NCBI GenBank assembly: GCA_035048495.1
Contig: CM068540.1
Span: 1,658,829-1,722,828, forward strand
Reading direction: 5' to 3'
DNA length: 64,000 nucleotides
Source of the DNA: Euptelea pleiosperma
Lineage: Eukaryota > Streptophyta > Magnoliopsida > Ranunculales > Eupteleaceae
Numbering within the stretch: position 1 is the first letter of the stretch; each line of letters starts with the position of its first letter. Below the pieces are notes generated by a model. The model was not told the origin of the DNA. It saw only the letters and a list, made by a program, of their open reading frames with translations, and did not search any database. Below, in pieces: positions 1 to 10,938 of the stretch. The position numbers were made by a program, and so were the translations under genes.

Positions 1-463
1 AAAAAATGATAAAAAAATAGAAAAGAAGAAGAAGAAGAGAGAGGGGGGGAAGTCAGTTAAAGTTAGGGCACGCTGTGTTTGTGGGTATCGGTTATTCTAA
101 GAGAAGAAAGGTTCATGTGATTTGCTTCCGCCATTAACTTACTTTCTATTCAAATCAAAGCGTCCGTTGGTTTCAGACTTGCAGCGAAGATCACCGCCCT
201 TTCTTATTTCTTTATTCCAAACATCACTATCACGCTGCAACGCACGTGTTGCTTATGATTTATGACCTCTCCCTACTCCCCAGTGGGCTCACCTAAGTAG
301 CTCAGGGCCCACAACCCCTCAACGTACGGCTCAACCCCACCGCCTCAATAGAGAGAAAGAGTCTTTGTTTAGGTTCTTGTTAACTGGATAATTACATTCC
401 TCTCCTCTCCTCATTTGTAATTTATTGTCTAGCCCTCTCCACCTCCATTTGGAGCTTTGTTTC
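1..463. other. Gene-free left edge
   Basis: No coding region is visible. The first 50 bases are a purine-rich A/GA tract, followed by unique-looking sequence. Short open frames here show no recognisable domain. The first palindromic repeat begins just to the right. Confidence 0.5.
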
Positions 464-650
464 GGGCCTACTGACCTTATAGATGTTTGGACCACCTCTT
501 GGTGGACCTGCATACCAAAGATCAACCTGATCGGTGATTTATAACAGTTTTATTTTTACATCCAACGGTTATAAATCACTGATTACACTGATTTTTGATA
601 TGTAGGTTCATCAAGAGGTGGACAAAATATCCATAAGGTAAGTGGGCCCT
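464..650. mobile_element. GGGCCC-type MITE, copy 1
   Basis: Imperfect inverted ends: a GGGCCTACTGACC arm at 464 faces GTAAGTGGGCCC at 638-649. The interior shows the family's paired motifs, CCAAAGATCAACCTGATCGG on the left and an inverted partner on the right. There is no coding capacity. The transposon superfamily was not determined. Confidence 0.6.
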
Positions 651-876
651 AAACAGTATTCCACATGGCGTTTTGGAGGGGGCCGGGCCATCAAACTTTG
701 AAGTCTCCTGGGGCAATCGAACACGGGCTCTATTGTCTGTGGCCCACAAACTCATCTTTTAGACCATTTGATCATTTAATTGGTGGGCCACCTGTAGACA
801 TAAATCACCCCCAATAGGACGGAGAAAATTGCATGTGGCAGAGAAAAAAAAATATGTAGTGCTCTCTTTGCCTACA

Positions 877-1141
877 TAGCTCATTTTTTGGGCCCACTAA
901 CCACTTGGATGTTTAACTCACCCCTTGGTTGATATACATACCAAACATCACGCTGATTAGTATTCTGTAGCCATAGATTTTAGCACTTTTGTAGGATTGA
1001 TTTTGTCCGTTGGATTCAAGCATATTTTTTGGGTATTTAATCCAACGGGTAGAAATTATCAATCAAGCTGATTTTTGGTATGTATAGCCACCAAGGGGTG
1101 GGCTAATCATCTATGTGGTTAGTGGGCCAAAAAATGAGCTA
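877..1141. mobile_element. GGGCCC-type MITE, copy 2
   Basis: This is the clearest copy of the family. TAGCTCATTTTTTGGGCCCA at the left end is mirrored by GTGGGCCAAAAAATGAGCTA at the right. The inner arms CCCCTTGGTTGAT and CCACCAAGGGGTGG also pair. It is about 265 bp long and entirely non-coding. Confidence 0.75.
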
Positions 1142-1320
1142 TTTAGGGCCGCTTGAGCCCTCTGCATCCTAAATGAGCTATTTAGGGCCACTAGTAATGG
1201 GATTTGAGTATCCAAAAAATGTTCGAATCCAATGACTAGAATTCACTAATCAGGCTGATTTTGGTGTGTGGGTCCACTAACGAGTAGGCCAAACATTCAT
1301 GTGTGCAAGGAGTGAGCCAA
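1142..1320. mobile_element. Partial GGGCCC-type MITE
   Basis: Only one half of the family is recognisable: the AATCAGGCTGATTTTGGTGT core and a degraded GGCCAAACATTCATGTG arm. It abuts the right end of the preceding full copy, and ATGAGCTATTTAGGGCC occurs twice at the junction. Confidence 0.5.
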
Positions 1321-1702
1321 GTGTCACCACTTAGAAAGGTTTATCTTTACGTTTTAACGTCTCTTTCAAATTACGAGCAAGCCGAGCCAAGCCAATCGAA
1401 ACGGACCCTTACCCGGGTTTCCGGTACGGCCATATTAAAAAAGAAAAAGTAGAAGAGCCTATTCAAATTGATACATACAAGTCCAGCTAGCTACCCATAA
1501 GCCCATGTCAGCTGACATCACCACGTCTCTTTCTCTTTCCGTATATAGATGCCACGTCAACGCGGATTACACGTGTGGAAAGTGACTTGCGGGTGGCCCC
1601 ATTACCGTCCTTAATGGGCAATGGCCGTTTTATTTGTTGTAATGACAAGGAAAGAGGAAATTTTTTTTTTATGCAATCAATGCAAATCCCTCTCGTGGCC
1701 CC
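1321..1702. other. Intergenic, short G-box-like motifs
   Basis: No gene is seen. The stretch carries several ACGT-core motifs (CCACGTCA, ACACGTGT near 1552-1576) and a TATATAG at about 1543, which could be promoter remnants. No downstream reading frame supports a functional promoter. Confidence 0.3.
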
Positions 1703-1965
1703 TCATAACTCATTTTTTTGGTCCCACTAATCGTATGGATGTTTAATCAACCCCTTGGTGGATATACATACAAAAGATCCGCTTGATTGATAATTTCTAG
1801 CCAGAGACATTACCCTTTGGATTTAAGCGTAATTTTTTACATATTTTTTGGGTACTTAATCCAATGGCTAGAAATTATTCAATCAAACTGATTTTTTGAT
1901 ATGTATATCCATTAAGGAGTGGATTAAACATCCATGCGGTTAGTGGGCCCGAAAAATTGATCTAT
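1703..1965. mobile_element. GGGCCC-type MITE, copy 3
   Basis: The left arm CATTTTTTTGGTCCCACTAA pairs with GGTTAGTGGGCCCGAAAAAT at the right. The inner CCCCTTGGTGG and CCATTAAGGAGTGG arms also match the family pattern. Non-coding, about 260 bp. Confidence 0.7.
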
Positions 1966-2164
1966 GTAGGGCCAGAAGAGCCATCTGCATCAACTGTATC
2001 AAAAGTCTTCTGCATCTAAAATTTTTCCCAAGAAAGAAAGTTAGGTCAGTAGATTCTTTCACATCTCTCTCACAAATAAAAACAAGATGAAGTTTGAGGT
2101 GATGTGTATGGAAATGGGCAAAAGGTCGCACTTTATCCATCAATAATACAACAATACTACAAGG

Positions 2165-2988
2165 AAGTAAAACTTTGATGACAGCTGACTGTCATTGACG
2201 TCGATGACTGCCTATAATGTGAGCCACGTGTCATACTCTAAGAGAGAATGATGACCGTATGTAAACAAAAAATCAATATGATTAGTGATTTCTAGGCGTT
2301 GGATTGGAGTTATTTTCATGGGTTGATTTTAACCACGGGAATTTGAGCATTATTGACCATTATTTGGGGTGCAAAGATCCAAGCTGATTTTTGGTTTGTA
2401 GGTCCAGGAGTAAAACTTTGATGACAGGGCGCAATGTGAGCCACGTGGCACACTCTTAGAGGACTCTGACCTGTATGGATGTTTTTCCAATCCCTAGCTG
2501 GATGATTTCAAACCTGTGGATCTTTATACATCAGATAATGGTCAATAATTCTCAAATTCCCACTGTTAAAATCAACCCATGAAAATAATTCCAATCCAAC
2601 GCCTAGAAATCACTGATCGAGCTGATTTTTGGTTTGTTGGTCCACCTAGGGATTGGCCAAACATCCATATGGTTAGAGTCCTCTAAGAGTGTACCACGTG
2701 GCTCATATTGCCACTATATAAGTCACGTGGCATACTAGTAGAGGACGCTGACCGGTATGCAAACCAATAATTAACATGATTAGTGATTTGTAGGTGGTGG
2801 ATTGGAGTTATTTTCATGGGTTGATTTTAACCATGGGAATTTGAGCATTATTGACCATTTTTTGGGGTGCAAAGATCCAAAGGTTTGAAATCACTAATCA
2901 GGCTGATTTTTGGTTTGTAGGTCCAGCTAGGGATTGACGAGTGTATGCCACGTGGCTCATATTGTGGGTTGTCATCAAAGTTTCACTC
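2165..2988. mobile_element. Cluster of CCACGTGG-type MITEs
   Basis: Three related palindromic elements sit side by side at about 2215-2410 (damaged), 2431-2711 (complete) and 2721-2968 (internally rearranged). Each has GAGCCACGTGGCACACTC-like ends and a CTGATTAGTGATTTC-like core. The cluster is flanked by AAAACTTTGATGACAG on the left and the inverse GTCATCAAAGTTTCAC on the right, which suggests that these form the ends of one composite element. Confidence 0.65.
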
Positions 2989-3964
2989 ACTACAAAGAAC
3001 CACCTTAGAATGATTAACATCAGAAAAGACATCTTCAATCCTTTTCTTTCTCCTCCTTTAGTAGCTAGGGTTTGGTTAAGAAAGAAAGAGATTGCTAGCC
3101 CTACCTGCTCCTTCAATCAAGAACAGACTTAAGTGACCAAATCAAGACTCTTTAAACCCTAACCCTAAACCATCTCCCATGCTTTCATCAACCAATAAAT
3201 TGTGTAGATGGCCATGATTAGACTAGCACTTTTGTTTCTTATGCTTTAAAAGGGACCATTATAACAGCTTCACAGTATCCGTCCGTCACCGTTATTTCAC
3301 CCGACACTATCGTTTTAACCCGAAAAAAAAAAAAAAGTATGGGGGGGCGCCGGCTTGCTAATATGGTTATTCAAGGATCGTCATGGAGAAGCATTTTCCA
3401 TATGTGACTAGAGATCTCGATTACGAAAGGATCTACGACCAAATGTGGCTTCCCGACACAGGTTGAGTGTTGCTATGGATCGATTATAGTCTTTCTACGA
3501 AGCTTCTCAGTTAATAATCTTAATCACGGTGGTTCGTTGAGCCAAACGGGGTTTATCTGTAACTTAATTAGTGTTGGCACATTAAGATTTTGTACCATAA
3601 TACATTTAAGATGATTAACTCAACTACGAAATTACAAATCGAGGATCGATTGAGATGATCCGTAGACGCCATCGAGATGCATCCGACCCAGGTGAGCTAT
3701 CTAGCCCTGGAAATAGGAAGAGAAGAGCAAAGAAGGCACTCAATGTTTCACCGTCGTGTCGGTACATGGCAATTTCGTCGCGTATGTTGTTGAAAATTTT
3801 GTAACTAATTGATTTTGATAATTTAATGTTAAAAGACAAATATTTGTTCAAATAAAGAAATAAATTGTGAACAGAAATAACTTTTTTTGCACTAACGTGA
3901 ACAAGAATATGACAATAACGGTAGCAATTTTCAGCCCAGGCCCCACTACAAGCCCAGGCCCAAC
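2989..3964. other. Unassigned intergenic DNA
   Basis: No convincing gene. A minus-strand open frame of 123 codons at 3624-3995 has no recognisable domain and runs into MITE sequence. An A-run followed by a G-run occurs at 3325-3348. The stretch could be a decayed retroelement, but no diagnostic motif was found. Confidence 0.35.
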
Positions 3965-4236
3965 ATAGCACATTTTTTTGGGGCCCACTAACCACATGGA
4001 GTTTAGCCCACCCCTTGTTGGATATACAAAGCTACAAACCAAAAATCAATCTGATTGGTTATCTTTTAGAGCCATAGATTTTAGTACTTTTTAGGATTGA
4101 TTCTAGCCGTTTGATTCAAGCAGGTTTTTTTGGGTAGTAAATCCAATGGCAAGAAATCATCAATCGAGCTGATTTTTAGTGGGTTTATCAACCAATAGGT
4201 GGGCTGAACATCTACGCAGTCATTGGGCCCAAAAGA
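3965..4236. mobile_element. GGGCCC-type MITE, copy 4
   Basis: TTTTTTGGGGCCCACTAACC on the left is inverted on the right as GTCATTGGGCCCAAAAGATG. The inner arms are CCCACCCCTTG and CCAATAGGTGGG. It is about 270 bp and non-coding. A related fragment (CAAAGGCGGGCCAAACATTC) lies further right at about 4366-4545. Confidence 0.65.
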
Positions 4237-4365
4237 TGTAGGGCCACGAGAGTCCTCTGCATCTAATTTTTTTCGTAATTTTTTTATTATCAAGAATAGT
4301 TGTTAAATAAATGTTTTCTATTATATAGAGTTAAAGATTTTAATTAATATCATATATATGGAGAC

Positions 4366-4545
4366 GGCCCTGTTGGTGATTTCTAGCCATCAGATTTGAG
4401 CAATTTCTCATCATGGACTTCATGAATAGGCCTGTGATGGGTTCTAAATTCAACGGCTATAAATCACAAATTAGGCTGGTTTTTTGTGTGTAGGTCCAAC
4501 AAAGGCGGGCCAAACATTCACGAGGTCGGTGGGCCTGAAAGAGTG
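4366..4545. mobile_element. Half MITE fragment
   Basis: Contains GGTGATTTCTAGCCATCAGA, an inverted TATAAATCACAAATTAGGCT and a degraded CGAGGTCGGTGGGCC right end. The left terminal arm is missing or unrecognisable. Confidence 0.45.
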
Positions 4546-5580
4546 TGCAATGTGGCATTTGGTGGGTGGATGTATTAAACTTTTGAAACGCCATCGGTAT
4601 CATAGTTTTTTCTTCTCATTTTGAAGAGAAAATTTTAGATGTGGGCCTGGGTCCCCAACCGGCATTTGTAGAGGAATTGTGGGGCCTACACCATTCTTTA
4701 GAATATTTTCCTGGGCACCACTCTGCAAAGTACAGACGGTGATCCATGACTGGGACTACATGCCCACATCAACTTCACCCACATCTAGAATGACGTTTTG
4801 AGTCTTCCTTATTAAAGACAAGGTTGTCAATGGTCCAAGCTTGGAGTGAGCAAAAGTTAGTTGAAGTCTAGCCCCTACACTAGGACCAAGACCAGTCCCC
4901 ATCTAGACCCATCACAGGGCAAATGGTAATAGACCTAGGTGTTGTGTTAGGTGTCTTGTATTATGTAAGAAGTACTATGTCTGCAGGAATTGTACTGTTT
5001 ACTAAGCGGTCCAGCTGCGTGTTGAATTGATTGGGGGGTTACAGGGAGGTCAGTGCACCCCTGCTGGGTTTGGGGGATCTGCTATGACTGCTAAAGTCAA
5101 TGACCTTTTTTGTCCTTATAAATTCGTACAGTTTGTGTTGGAATACAACTTGTATTTGGGGCATTTCGAGTATTTCATTGTACCAGAAATTTCTATGTAT
5201 TCTCTAAATCGGCGCTAGGGTTTCACTTCTACGTTGAGAAAGTAAGAGAAAGGAAACTATTGTAACCTTAATTACTTAGAGATAGTGAAAGAGCTCTTTT
5301 GAGAGTGGACATAAATACACTACAGAACCACGTATATTTGATATCTATGTGATTGATATTTTTTTTTTTCGGTTCTCTGTATATTTTTGTTGGTTCATGG
5401 AAGGTCAATTTTCAACACTAAGCCTGGACCGTGAAACATTTCAAAACACCTAGCACAGCCCTTAATTGGGTTTTGTCGACTGAAGCCTGCATCGTGCCCA
5501 AAAACAAACTCATCGAAACCGTGGGTTGTACTAGCCAAAACGTGCTGCATGAGTGTGTGCGCAACGCTGATTGGGTGGCT
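4546..5580. other. Unassigned intergenic DNA
   Basis: No gene seen. A 63-codon plus frame at 5027-5218 has no recognised domain. The region is ordinary AT-rich plant intergenic sequence with no clear terminal repeats. Confidence 0.35.
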
Positions 5581-6235
5581 ATCACTCGATGTTGATAGCC
5601 CAAGCCCGACCAACGGGTAGCTATGATGGCCCAACCCCAACCCCAACTCGGCCCAAATCAGGCTTTCCATTATTTGACCCAAGCCTGACCAAGGGGTGGC
5701 TATGATAGCCAACCCGGCACTTTAGACAGCTCGGACTGGGCCCTTGACTTGAACCTATGTCCCCAACCCCAACCCAGCCCAAATCAGGCTTTCCATTATT
5801 TGACCCAAGCCTGACTAAGGGGTGGCTATGATAGCCAACCCGGCACAGCACTTTAGACAGCTCGGACTGGGCCCTTGACTTGAACCTATGTCAGTAGCAG
5901 TATTGCAAACATGTATAACCATCTAACACACACACACACACACACACCACACACATAGTTGGTTGGGTTGGGCTAGACTATAGTATAAGGGCTCATGATA
6001 TTGGGCCTCCAAGACAGGCCCAGGCCCAGGCCCGTCCCAATAAATAATTGAGCCTTTGAAATTAGGCTCAATCCCAGCCACTGGCTGAATTTTCTTAGAC
6101 CAAGCTTGGTCCAAAGTGGGCTGAGCCCGGCCCATCGCGACCATAAGTAAATCTTTTCCAAGACCATGCTTGGCTCAAAGTAGGCAGAGCCTTAAAGCCC
6201 ATCGGGTAGCTGGCCCATCTACAACCCCATCTAGG
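5581..6235. repeat. GGGCCTGG-rich dispersed repeat with 126-bp tandem duplication
   Basis: The stretch is dominated by GCCC/GGGC words of the 'CCCAAGCCTGACC' kind. A segment with GCCCAAATCAGGCTTTCC at 5651 recurs at 5777, giving a 126-bp direct duplication. The two copies differ by a 5-bp insertion at the CCGGCAC...TTTAG site. A dinucleotide (CA)n tract lies at about 5929-5957. The open frames here are low-complexity by-products of the repeat. Confidence 0.65.
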
Positions 6236-7206
6236 CTCCTGTATGGTTACTCAAAAACAATTTCCAATATCCCTCAACTTTAAGCCGTGGGTTAACATAG
6301 ACGTTGTGGGGCCATGTTCCTGTAGGGCCTACTCGACCTAATCGGATCCGGTTTTTATCTTTGATAGTCAATTAAACAACCCATTGAAGGGCCCAGATGG
6401 TTAGTCCGGCTGACATTTTTTTTTCCATGAAAAATAAAAAAATATTTCTATTATATCTATTTGTTGCTTATTAAAATAAATGTAACACCTATGATATCAA
6501 AATCATTCATAGTAGATCTATTAATGGATCGGGTTTGGATCGGATCAGAGTTGATTCAAAATCGATCCAATGGCTTATCACAAGATCATGCTTGCCCAAT
6601 CCAACGGACTTAATACCTAGATCTAGTTCCGATCTAATAAGTTATTGGATTGGGTCTAGAACTGATTCAGTAGCTTATTGGATTAAGATTCCCATATCCA
6701 TATCTGATCCAATGGACCCAATACCTCAATTTAGATCCAATAAAGACCCAAATTCCATCTAATCACTCTCACCCTACAATCCTGCGTTTCATATGGTTCT
6801 TTCTGATGTGTCTCGCAGCTCAACCCGTGCCCAACGGGCTAAACTCGATATTGGGCTCGGGTTAGGTTGGTCCCTCCAATACTCAGGTTGGGCTTGGGCC
6901 TGGACTTTGACAACCTAATCAAAATTGGGTTGGGCTTGAACTAAGGCTTTGGACAACCCGACCCAAGCCGAGCCCGACAATACACCACTGCAAATATAAA
7001 TGTATATATTTTGTTAATGTGTTTTATGTTTTCTACCCTATTTTTAATGAGGTTTATGTATGTAAAGATGACAAATAAAAAATTCTTATATGTATTTTTA
7101 TATTGAAAGGGATGTTTCTAAGTGGGGCAGATGGGCCCACTAGCATTTTGGTTTGGTGAGATACTTAAGAGCGCCATTACAACATCATAAGGCAAGCGAC
7201 CATCAA
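6236..7206. other. Repeat-derived intergenic DNA
   Basis: No gene. At 6520-6760 the sequence is rich in GGATCGGATC/GATCCAAT words, also seen near 14250-14345 and 47820-47950, so it is a dispersed low-complexity repeat. At about 6815-6990 it carries GGGCTTGGGC/CCCGACCC words like those at 5.6-6.2 kb. Confidence 0.4.
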
Positions 7207-7473
7207 AGTGGGGCAGATGGGCCCACTGACCGCATGGATGTTTAGCTCTTCCTTTTCCCTTACAACACATTCAGACCGAAAATCAGCTTGCTTGATGATT
7301 TTTAGCCGTTGGATTTAGTACTCAAATTTTTTTTAAAAAAAATCCAATGACTAGAATTACGCTTTAAAAGTACTAAAATCTAATTGCTAGAGATTGCCTA
7401 TCCCGATAATTTTGGGTGTATATATCCACCAAGGGGTGGGCTAAACATCGATCCATGCGGTCAGTGGGTCGAG
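7207..7473. mobile_element. GGGCCC-type MITE, copy 5
   Basis: GATGGGCCCACTGACCGCAT at the left mirrors ATGCGGTCAGTGGGTC at the right. The inner right arm CCACCAAGGGGTGGGCTAAA is well conserved. A G-rich run (7489-7508) lies immediately outside the element. Confidence 0.7.
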
Positions 7474-7519
7474 AGAGCAGCTGTGAGTTGTGGGGGTGGG
7501 GGGGGTGGTTTGTGCTTAC

Positions 7520-7732
7520 CTATATTAGGCCTGTCTAAGTTCTCTGTCTTAATTTAGGATTCACACATGATATAAGGTGTCTATTCTTACAGATAAACAT
7601 ACACAAATAAGTATTTAAAATGACAAAATTACCCCTACATTAACAAATTACCACAATACCCCTGAAAGACAGTTCAAGATATTACATTTGTTGTCTCGCG
7701 CGGCTAGGTCAATTGATGAATATTCTCACACC
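7520..7732 (-). mobile_element. Start of a copia 3' LTR (remnant)
   Basis: Read on the minus strand, a polypurine tract (TTTGAGGGGGG, about 7733-7743) is followed at about 7732 by TGTGAGAATATTC. TG is the expected first dinucleotide of an LTR, and the tract sits directly after the copia coding remnant. The LTR's far end was not found and no second LTR is visible, so the element is truncated. Confidence 0.55.
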
Positions 7733-7743
7733 CCCCTCAAACT

Positions 7744-8525
7744 CAAGATGTGTACATTGAGAGTTTGTCAATACTGTGTGTGTTTGTGAAGAAGTCTGGA
7801 AGCTGGTTGGAGGAGGATACGAATGACAGAAAGATGGTGTGCCTTAAGGTGATAGCGAACAAAGTGACAATCAATTTCAATATGTTTGGTGCATTCAGGA
7901 AAGACCCTGTGATTTTGAGTAATATAAATGGCACTATGACTCACATAATATGGGAGTGGGGCTAGAGAGTGAAACTCCCATGTCTTGAAGAAGCCAATGT
8001 AGCCAAACAATCTTAAGACTGGTGCAGGCAAGGGCTCGATATTCTGACATTGCCCTAGATCAACATATAACTTTTTGTTTCTTGCTTCGCCAAGATATCA
8101 AGGAAGCACAAAGAAATATGGAGAACCCAGTAGTAGAACATCAATCTGTAACATCACCAACCCAATCAATATCAGAGAAGACACGAAGAGTTAGTTAGGA
8201 GGTAGATGGCAAAAATAGATTGTGTAATATAATGCCTCAAATATATCAAAGACATCGGAGAACAACTACATAGGTGGGACTCAAAGAACAACGAGGGCAC
8301 ATATGTTGTAAAACATCAATAAAGACTGTCGAATACAAACATGATGAAGAACTATCTCTGATAAGCATGCATGGAAAGGGTTTGATCGTTGAATCTCGAG
8401 CGTTTAAAAATTCTTGAGATACATTTTTTTGGCATGATCGACGATAAAGTAAAACATCTATTGCTATTATAAAGACAAAACTTTGGTTGGGGGCACCCCG
8501 TTCACCGAAAACAAAAAAGTTCATT
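7744..8525 (-). pseudogene. Copia polyprotein fragment, RNase H region
   Basis: Joining minus-strand frames by eye gives the C-terminal RNase H part of a Ty1/copia polyprotein. In order one sees LRVFSDIDWVGDVTD, STTGFSIFL, SLISWRSKKQ, EYRALA, then TKHIEIDCHFVRYHLK and a degraded QLPDFF end. In working copies this domain removes the RNA strand during reverse transcription. Several in-frame stops and frame changes break it, so it is dead. It ends just before a polypurine tract and LTR start, as in a copia 3' end. Upstream sequence to about 8525 is too decayed to place domains. Confidence 0.75.
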
Positions 8526-9049
8526 AAGTGCCCCTAACGTACTCAACGAGGGACCTATTAGCCTGTCAAAAAAATAAACATAGACACTTATTAGTTGCAT
8601 GACGAACTCACCTAGACCTAGGCACCTATAGTTGTCTTTCAAAACTACTTAATTACTTCCCATGCCATTATCGATACATCCCCTTCAAAGTACTTACCAT
8701 GTCATTTTATCATATTTTCAAAACAACCTCTTTTTAACTACTAAATTTCTTCCTATGTTATATCTCCTACTAAAAATGCTCATTCTCTTGGAAAACTTGA
8801 GAATTTGCATTCTCGTACTTTGCCTTGAGTTGTCACAATTTACAAATTTGCTCCTCCAAACTAATCTTCAAAACTACCCTTTCGGTGGAAACTCTCATTC
8901 TACCACTTCTTTCAAAGATGCCCCTATAATCAATGCCCACTAGTTCTTCATCTAACTAACATTATCCGCCATGGTCTTTCTTTAAAATTTGACTAACATA
9001 TTTTTCTCATAATCTATTCAACAATCAAAGAAAGAAAATTTCTACAAAT
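8526..9049. other. Intergenic, no gene seen
   Basis: A 93-codon plus frame at 8662-8943 is leucine-rich but shows no family motif and no supporting splice or start context. I treat it as chance. The stretch may be the unrecognisable 5' part of the copia remnant to its left. Confidence 0.35.
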
Positions 9050-9358
9050 GGAATGGTTTACAGAACGACCGTTATAATGAAAATAACGGCCGTTATAATG
9101 GATTCGGACCTACTCGTTACGTTATGAAACATTTTAACGCTCAAAATGTTTTATGAAAATAACGACTATTGTTATGAAAAAAACAACCACTCCTTTTTTT
9201 TTTCGTTACTTATTCAAATTTGAAATTTTAGCGCTAATTTTTTCCGTTATTTTGCTATTTTTTCCCTTGCGTTACAATTCATTATAACGGGAAAAATGGT
9301 AACGCCCCCAGTCCGTTATACTGTCATAACGGATCCCTTTTAGACCTTGGGTAGATCC
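9050..9358. repeat. TAACGG-rich palindromic repeat, copy 1
   Basis: Built from TAACGGCCGTTAT-like words with GGATTCGGACCTACTCGTTA near the left end and a CGCCCCCAGTCCGTTATA right end. Four more copies lie in this window (about 11.2, 13.9, 19.8 and 48.8 kb), so it is a dispersed non-coding element of 300-400 bp. Confidence 0.7.
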
Positions 9359-9557
9359 AAAGGATGCATGACATAAGTTTAGTCACTTGCTTTAGGCAAT
9401 GTCATGGTTTTCATTGAAAAGGGAAATGAAAATTTTAATAATTGAAAATCTAAAGATGATGAATTTAATTCTCATTACATTCTCCGTTAAAGCACGACAA
9501 TGAAACTCAGGCGAGGGGTATTTGTGAGAATTTTCGAAGCAGCTAGATATTTGAAGC

Positions 9558-9672
9558 AATCATGCACCCAATGATCGTGCGCCACATATACCTGGGTTTA
9601 GGATTTGGTTTAAAAAAAACTTTTTTAAAAAGTAACCATGGGTATATGTGGCGAGCAATCATTGGCGCATCG
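9558..9672. mobile_element. Short foldback MITE
   Basis: CACCCAATGATCGTGCGCCA and the following ATATACCTGGGTT (9566-9598) are inverted as AACCATGGGTATATGTGGCG and the following CAATCATTGG (9634-9666). A short A/T loop of about 35 bp separates the arms. No target duplication was identified. Confidence 0.65.
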
Positions 9673-9887
9673 CCACTTTAAATAATAAAACAACTTATTT
9701 GTCCCAATATCAAAGGACCAAAGACCAACCCATTTATTATCCTACTAACACTTAAATACCAAATAAAATTCTAATTCCCGGAATAAAACCTAAAACATGG
9801 CGTATACCATTAGAACCTAAAAAACCGAAAAAAAAAAAACACACACACACAATCTGTCTGTTGTCTTCCTTAGTTTAACCTCAAGGC

Positions 9888-10395
9888 TCATGATCGACTT
9901 ATCACTAAGAAGTGCAAGGATGAAGATGCTACATCCCAACGCAACCCAACCGTTTCTCCCTCCATTAGAGACCTCTCTTTTACAAATCCATTGACCCATT
10001 GACTTCCCACTAGAGAGAAGTCGCCATTCTTTTGCAGCTGAGTAAAAAACAATTTATGTTCGACACCGTTGTAGCAATCCAATACGTTAACGGATATAAT
10101 GTTCAGACTATTCACTATCCGTCGATCATCTTCCGTCAAATATGGTAAAAACTAGTGCTTAGTGACTTGCTTATTATCCAAAACCAAACACAAGCGACCA
10201 TATATGTTCATGGGATCATGCATGGGACCATTTATATCAACATTAACATCACTCGCGGTAAGAACTTTTGTAATTGGCCACTGGTAGGGTTTCATATATA
10301 TGTCTTATCGAAGCTTTTTGGCTATGGATCATCGGCTCTCTTCCCTCTTCAGTAGCTTTGGATGGCAAGTAATTGAAGTAGTTTGTCTCCTCCAT
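9888..10395 (-). pseudogene. B3 DNA-binding domain gene fragment (broken)
   Basis: The minus strand encodes most of one plant-specific B3 domain, a DNA-binding fold used by REM-type and related transcription factors. Reading from a possible start at 10395 (MEETNYF...), the domain begins as KVLTASDVNV, continues through VLDNKQVTKH and FLPYLTEDDRR, and ends with the typical WVNGFVKERSLMEGETVGLRWD-type segment and LHFLVISRS before a stop at 9888. A frame change lies near 10250, and an in-frame TAG separates VTKH from FLPYL. Both breaks would prevent a full product, unless an intron removes them. No second domain or flanking exons were found. The B3 call is made from motif memory; the subfamily is uncertain. 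Confidence 0.7.
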
Positions 10396-10576
10396 TGTAT
10401 GTTTGGGAGAATGGACTGATCGAAATCTCACGAAATTGGACGGTGGAAAAAGAGAATGACTTTGGAAGAATTTATAAGAGAGAACATATGGATTTAGAAA
10501 GTTCTTAAAGTGGAGATGGAATTTTCTTAATCGGTCTCTTGGAGATAAATTATATGGCTCGGGCTCCATTACAGGA

Positions 10577-10938
10577 CCCTAAAATGACAGGATCCGTTAT
10601 AGGACACAATAGGGAGGCACGTGACACACTCTTAGAGGACTCTGACCGTATGGATGTTTGGCCAATACATAGATGGACCTACAAACCAAAAAATCATCCT
10701 GATTAGTGATTTCTGGGCGTTGTATTGTACTTATTTTTCATTGGTTGATCTAACGGTCGGAATTAGCAGTATTTGAGGTACAAAGATCCAATGCATAGAA
10801 ATCACTAATCAGGCCAATTCAATTTTTGGTTTGTAGGTCTACCTAGGGCTTAGCCAAACATCCATACAATCAGAGTCCTCTAATAGTGCGCCACGTGCCT
10901 CCCTATTGTGTCATGTAACGGATCCTGTCATTTTAGGG
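10577..10938. mobile_element. CCACGTGG-type MITE with long ends
   Basis: The outermost CCCTAAAATGACAGGATCC (10577-10595) has an exact inverted copy GGATCCTGTCATTTTAGGG at 10920-10938. Inside, CACACTCTTAGAGGACTC and the mirrored GAGTCCTCTAATAGTGCG follow, then CTGATTAGTGATTTCTG and its inverse. It is about 360 bp and non-coding. It lies upstream (minus sense) of the B3 pseudogene. Confidence 0.8.

Noticed and set aside
3153..3170. Interstitial telomere-like AAACCCTAACCCTAAACC
   Set aside because: Only about two and a half units and imperfect. Short telo-box-like motifs are common in plant DNA.
3624..3995. 123-codon minus-strand frame
   Set aside because: No recognisable domain, no codon bias like the real genes here, and it crosses into MITE sequence.
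7489..7508. G-rich run as a G-quadruplex regulatory element
   Set aside because: It is a single interrupted G-run between a MITE end and an LTR remnant with no gene nearby; four separated G-tracts are not clearly present.
10249..10569. N-terminal half of the 106-codon frame before residue 59 as part of the B3 protein
   Set aside because: The part upstream of MEETNY overlaps promoter-like and MITE-edge sequence and has no family resemblance, so the pseudogene call starts at 10395.
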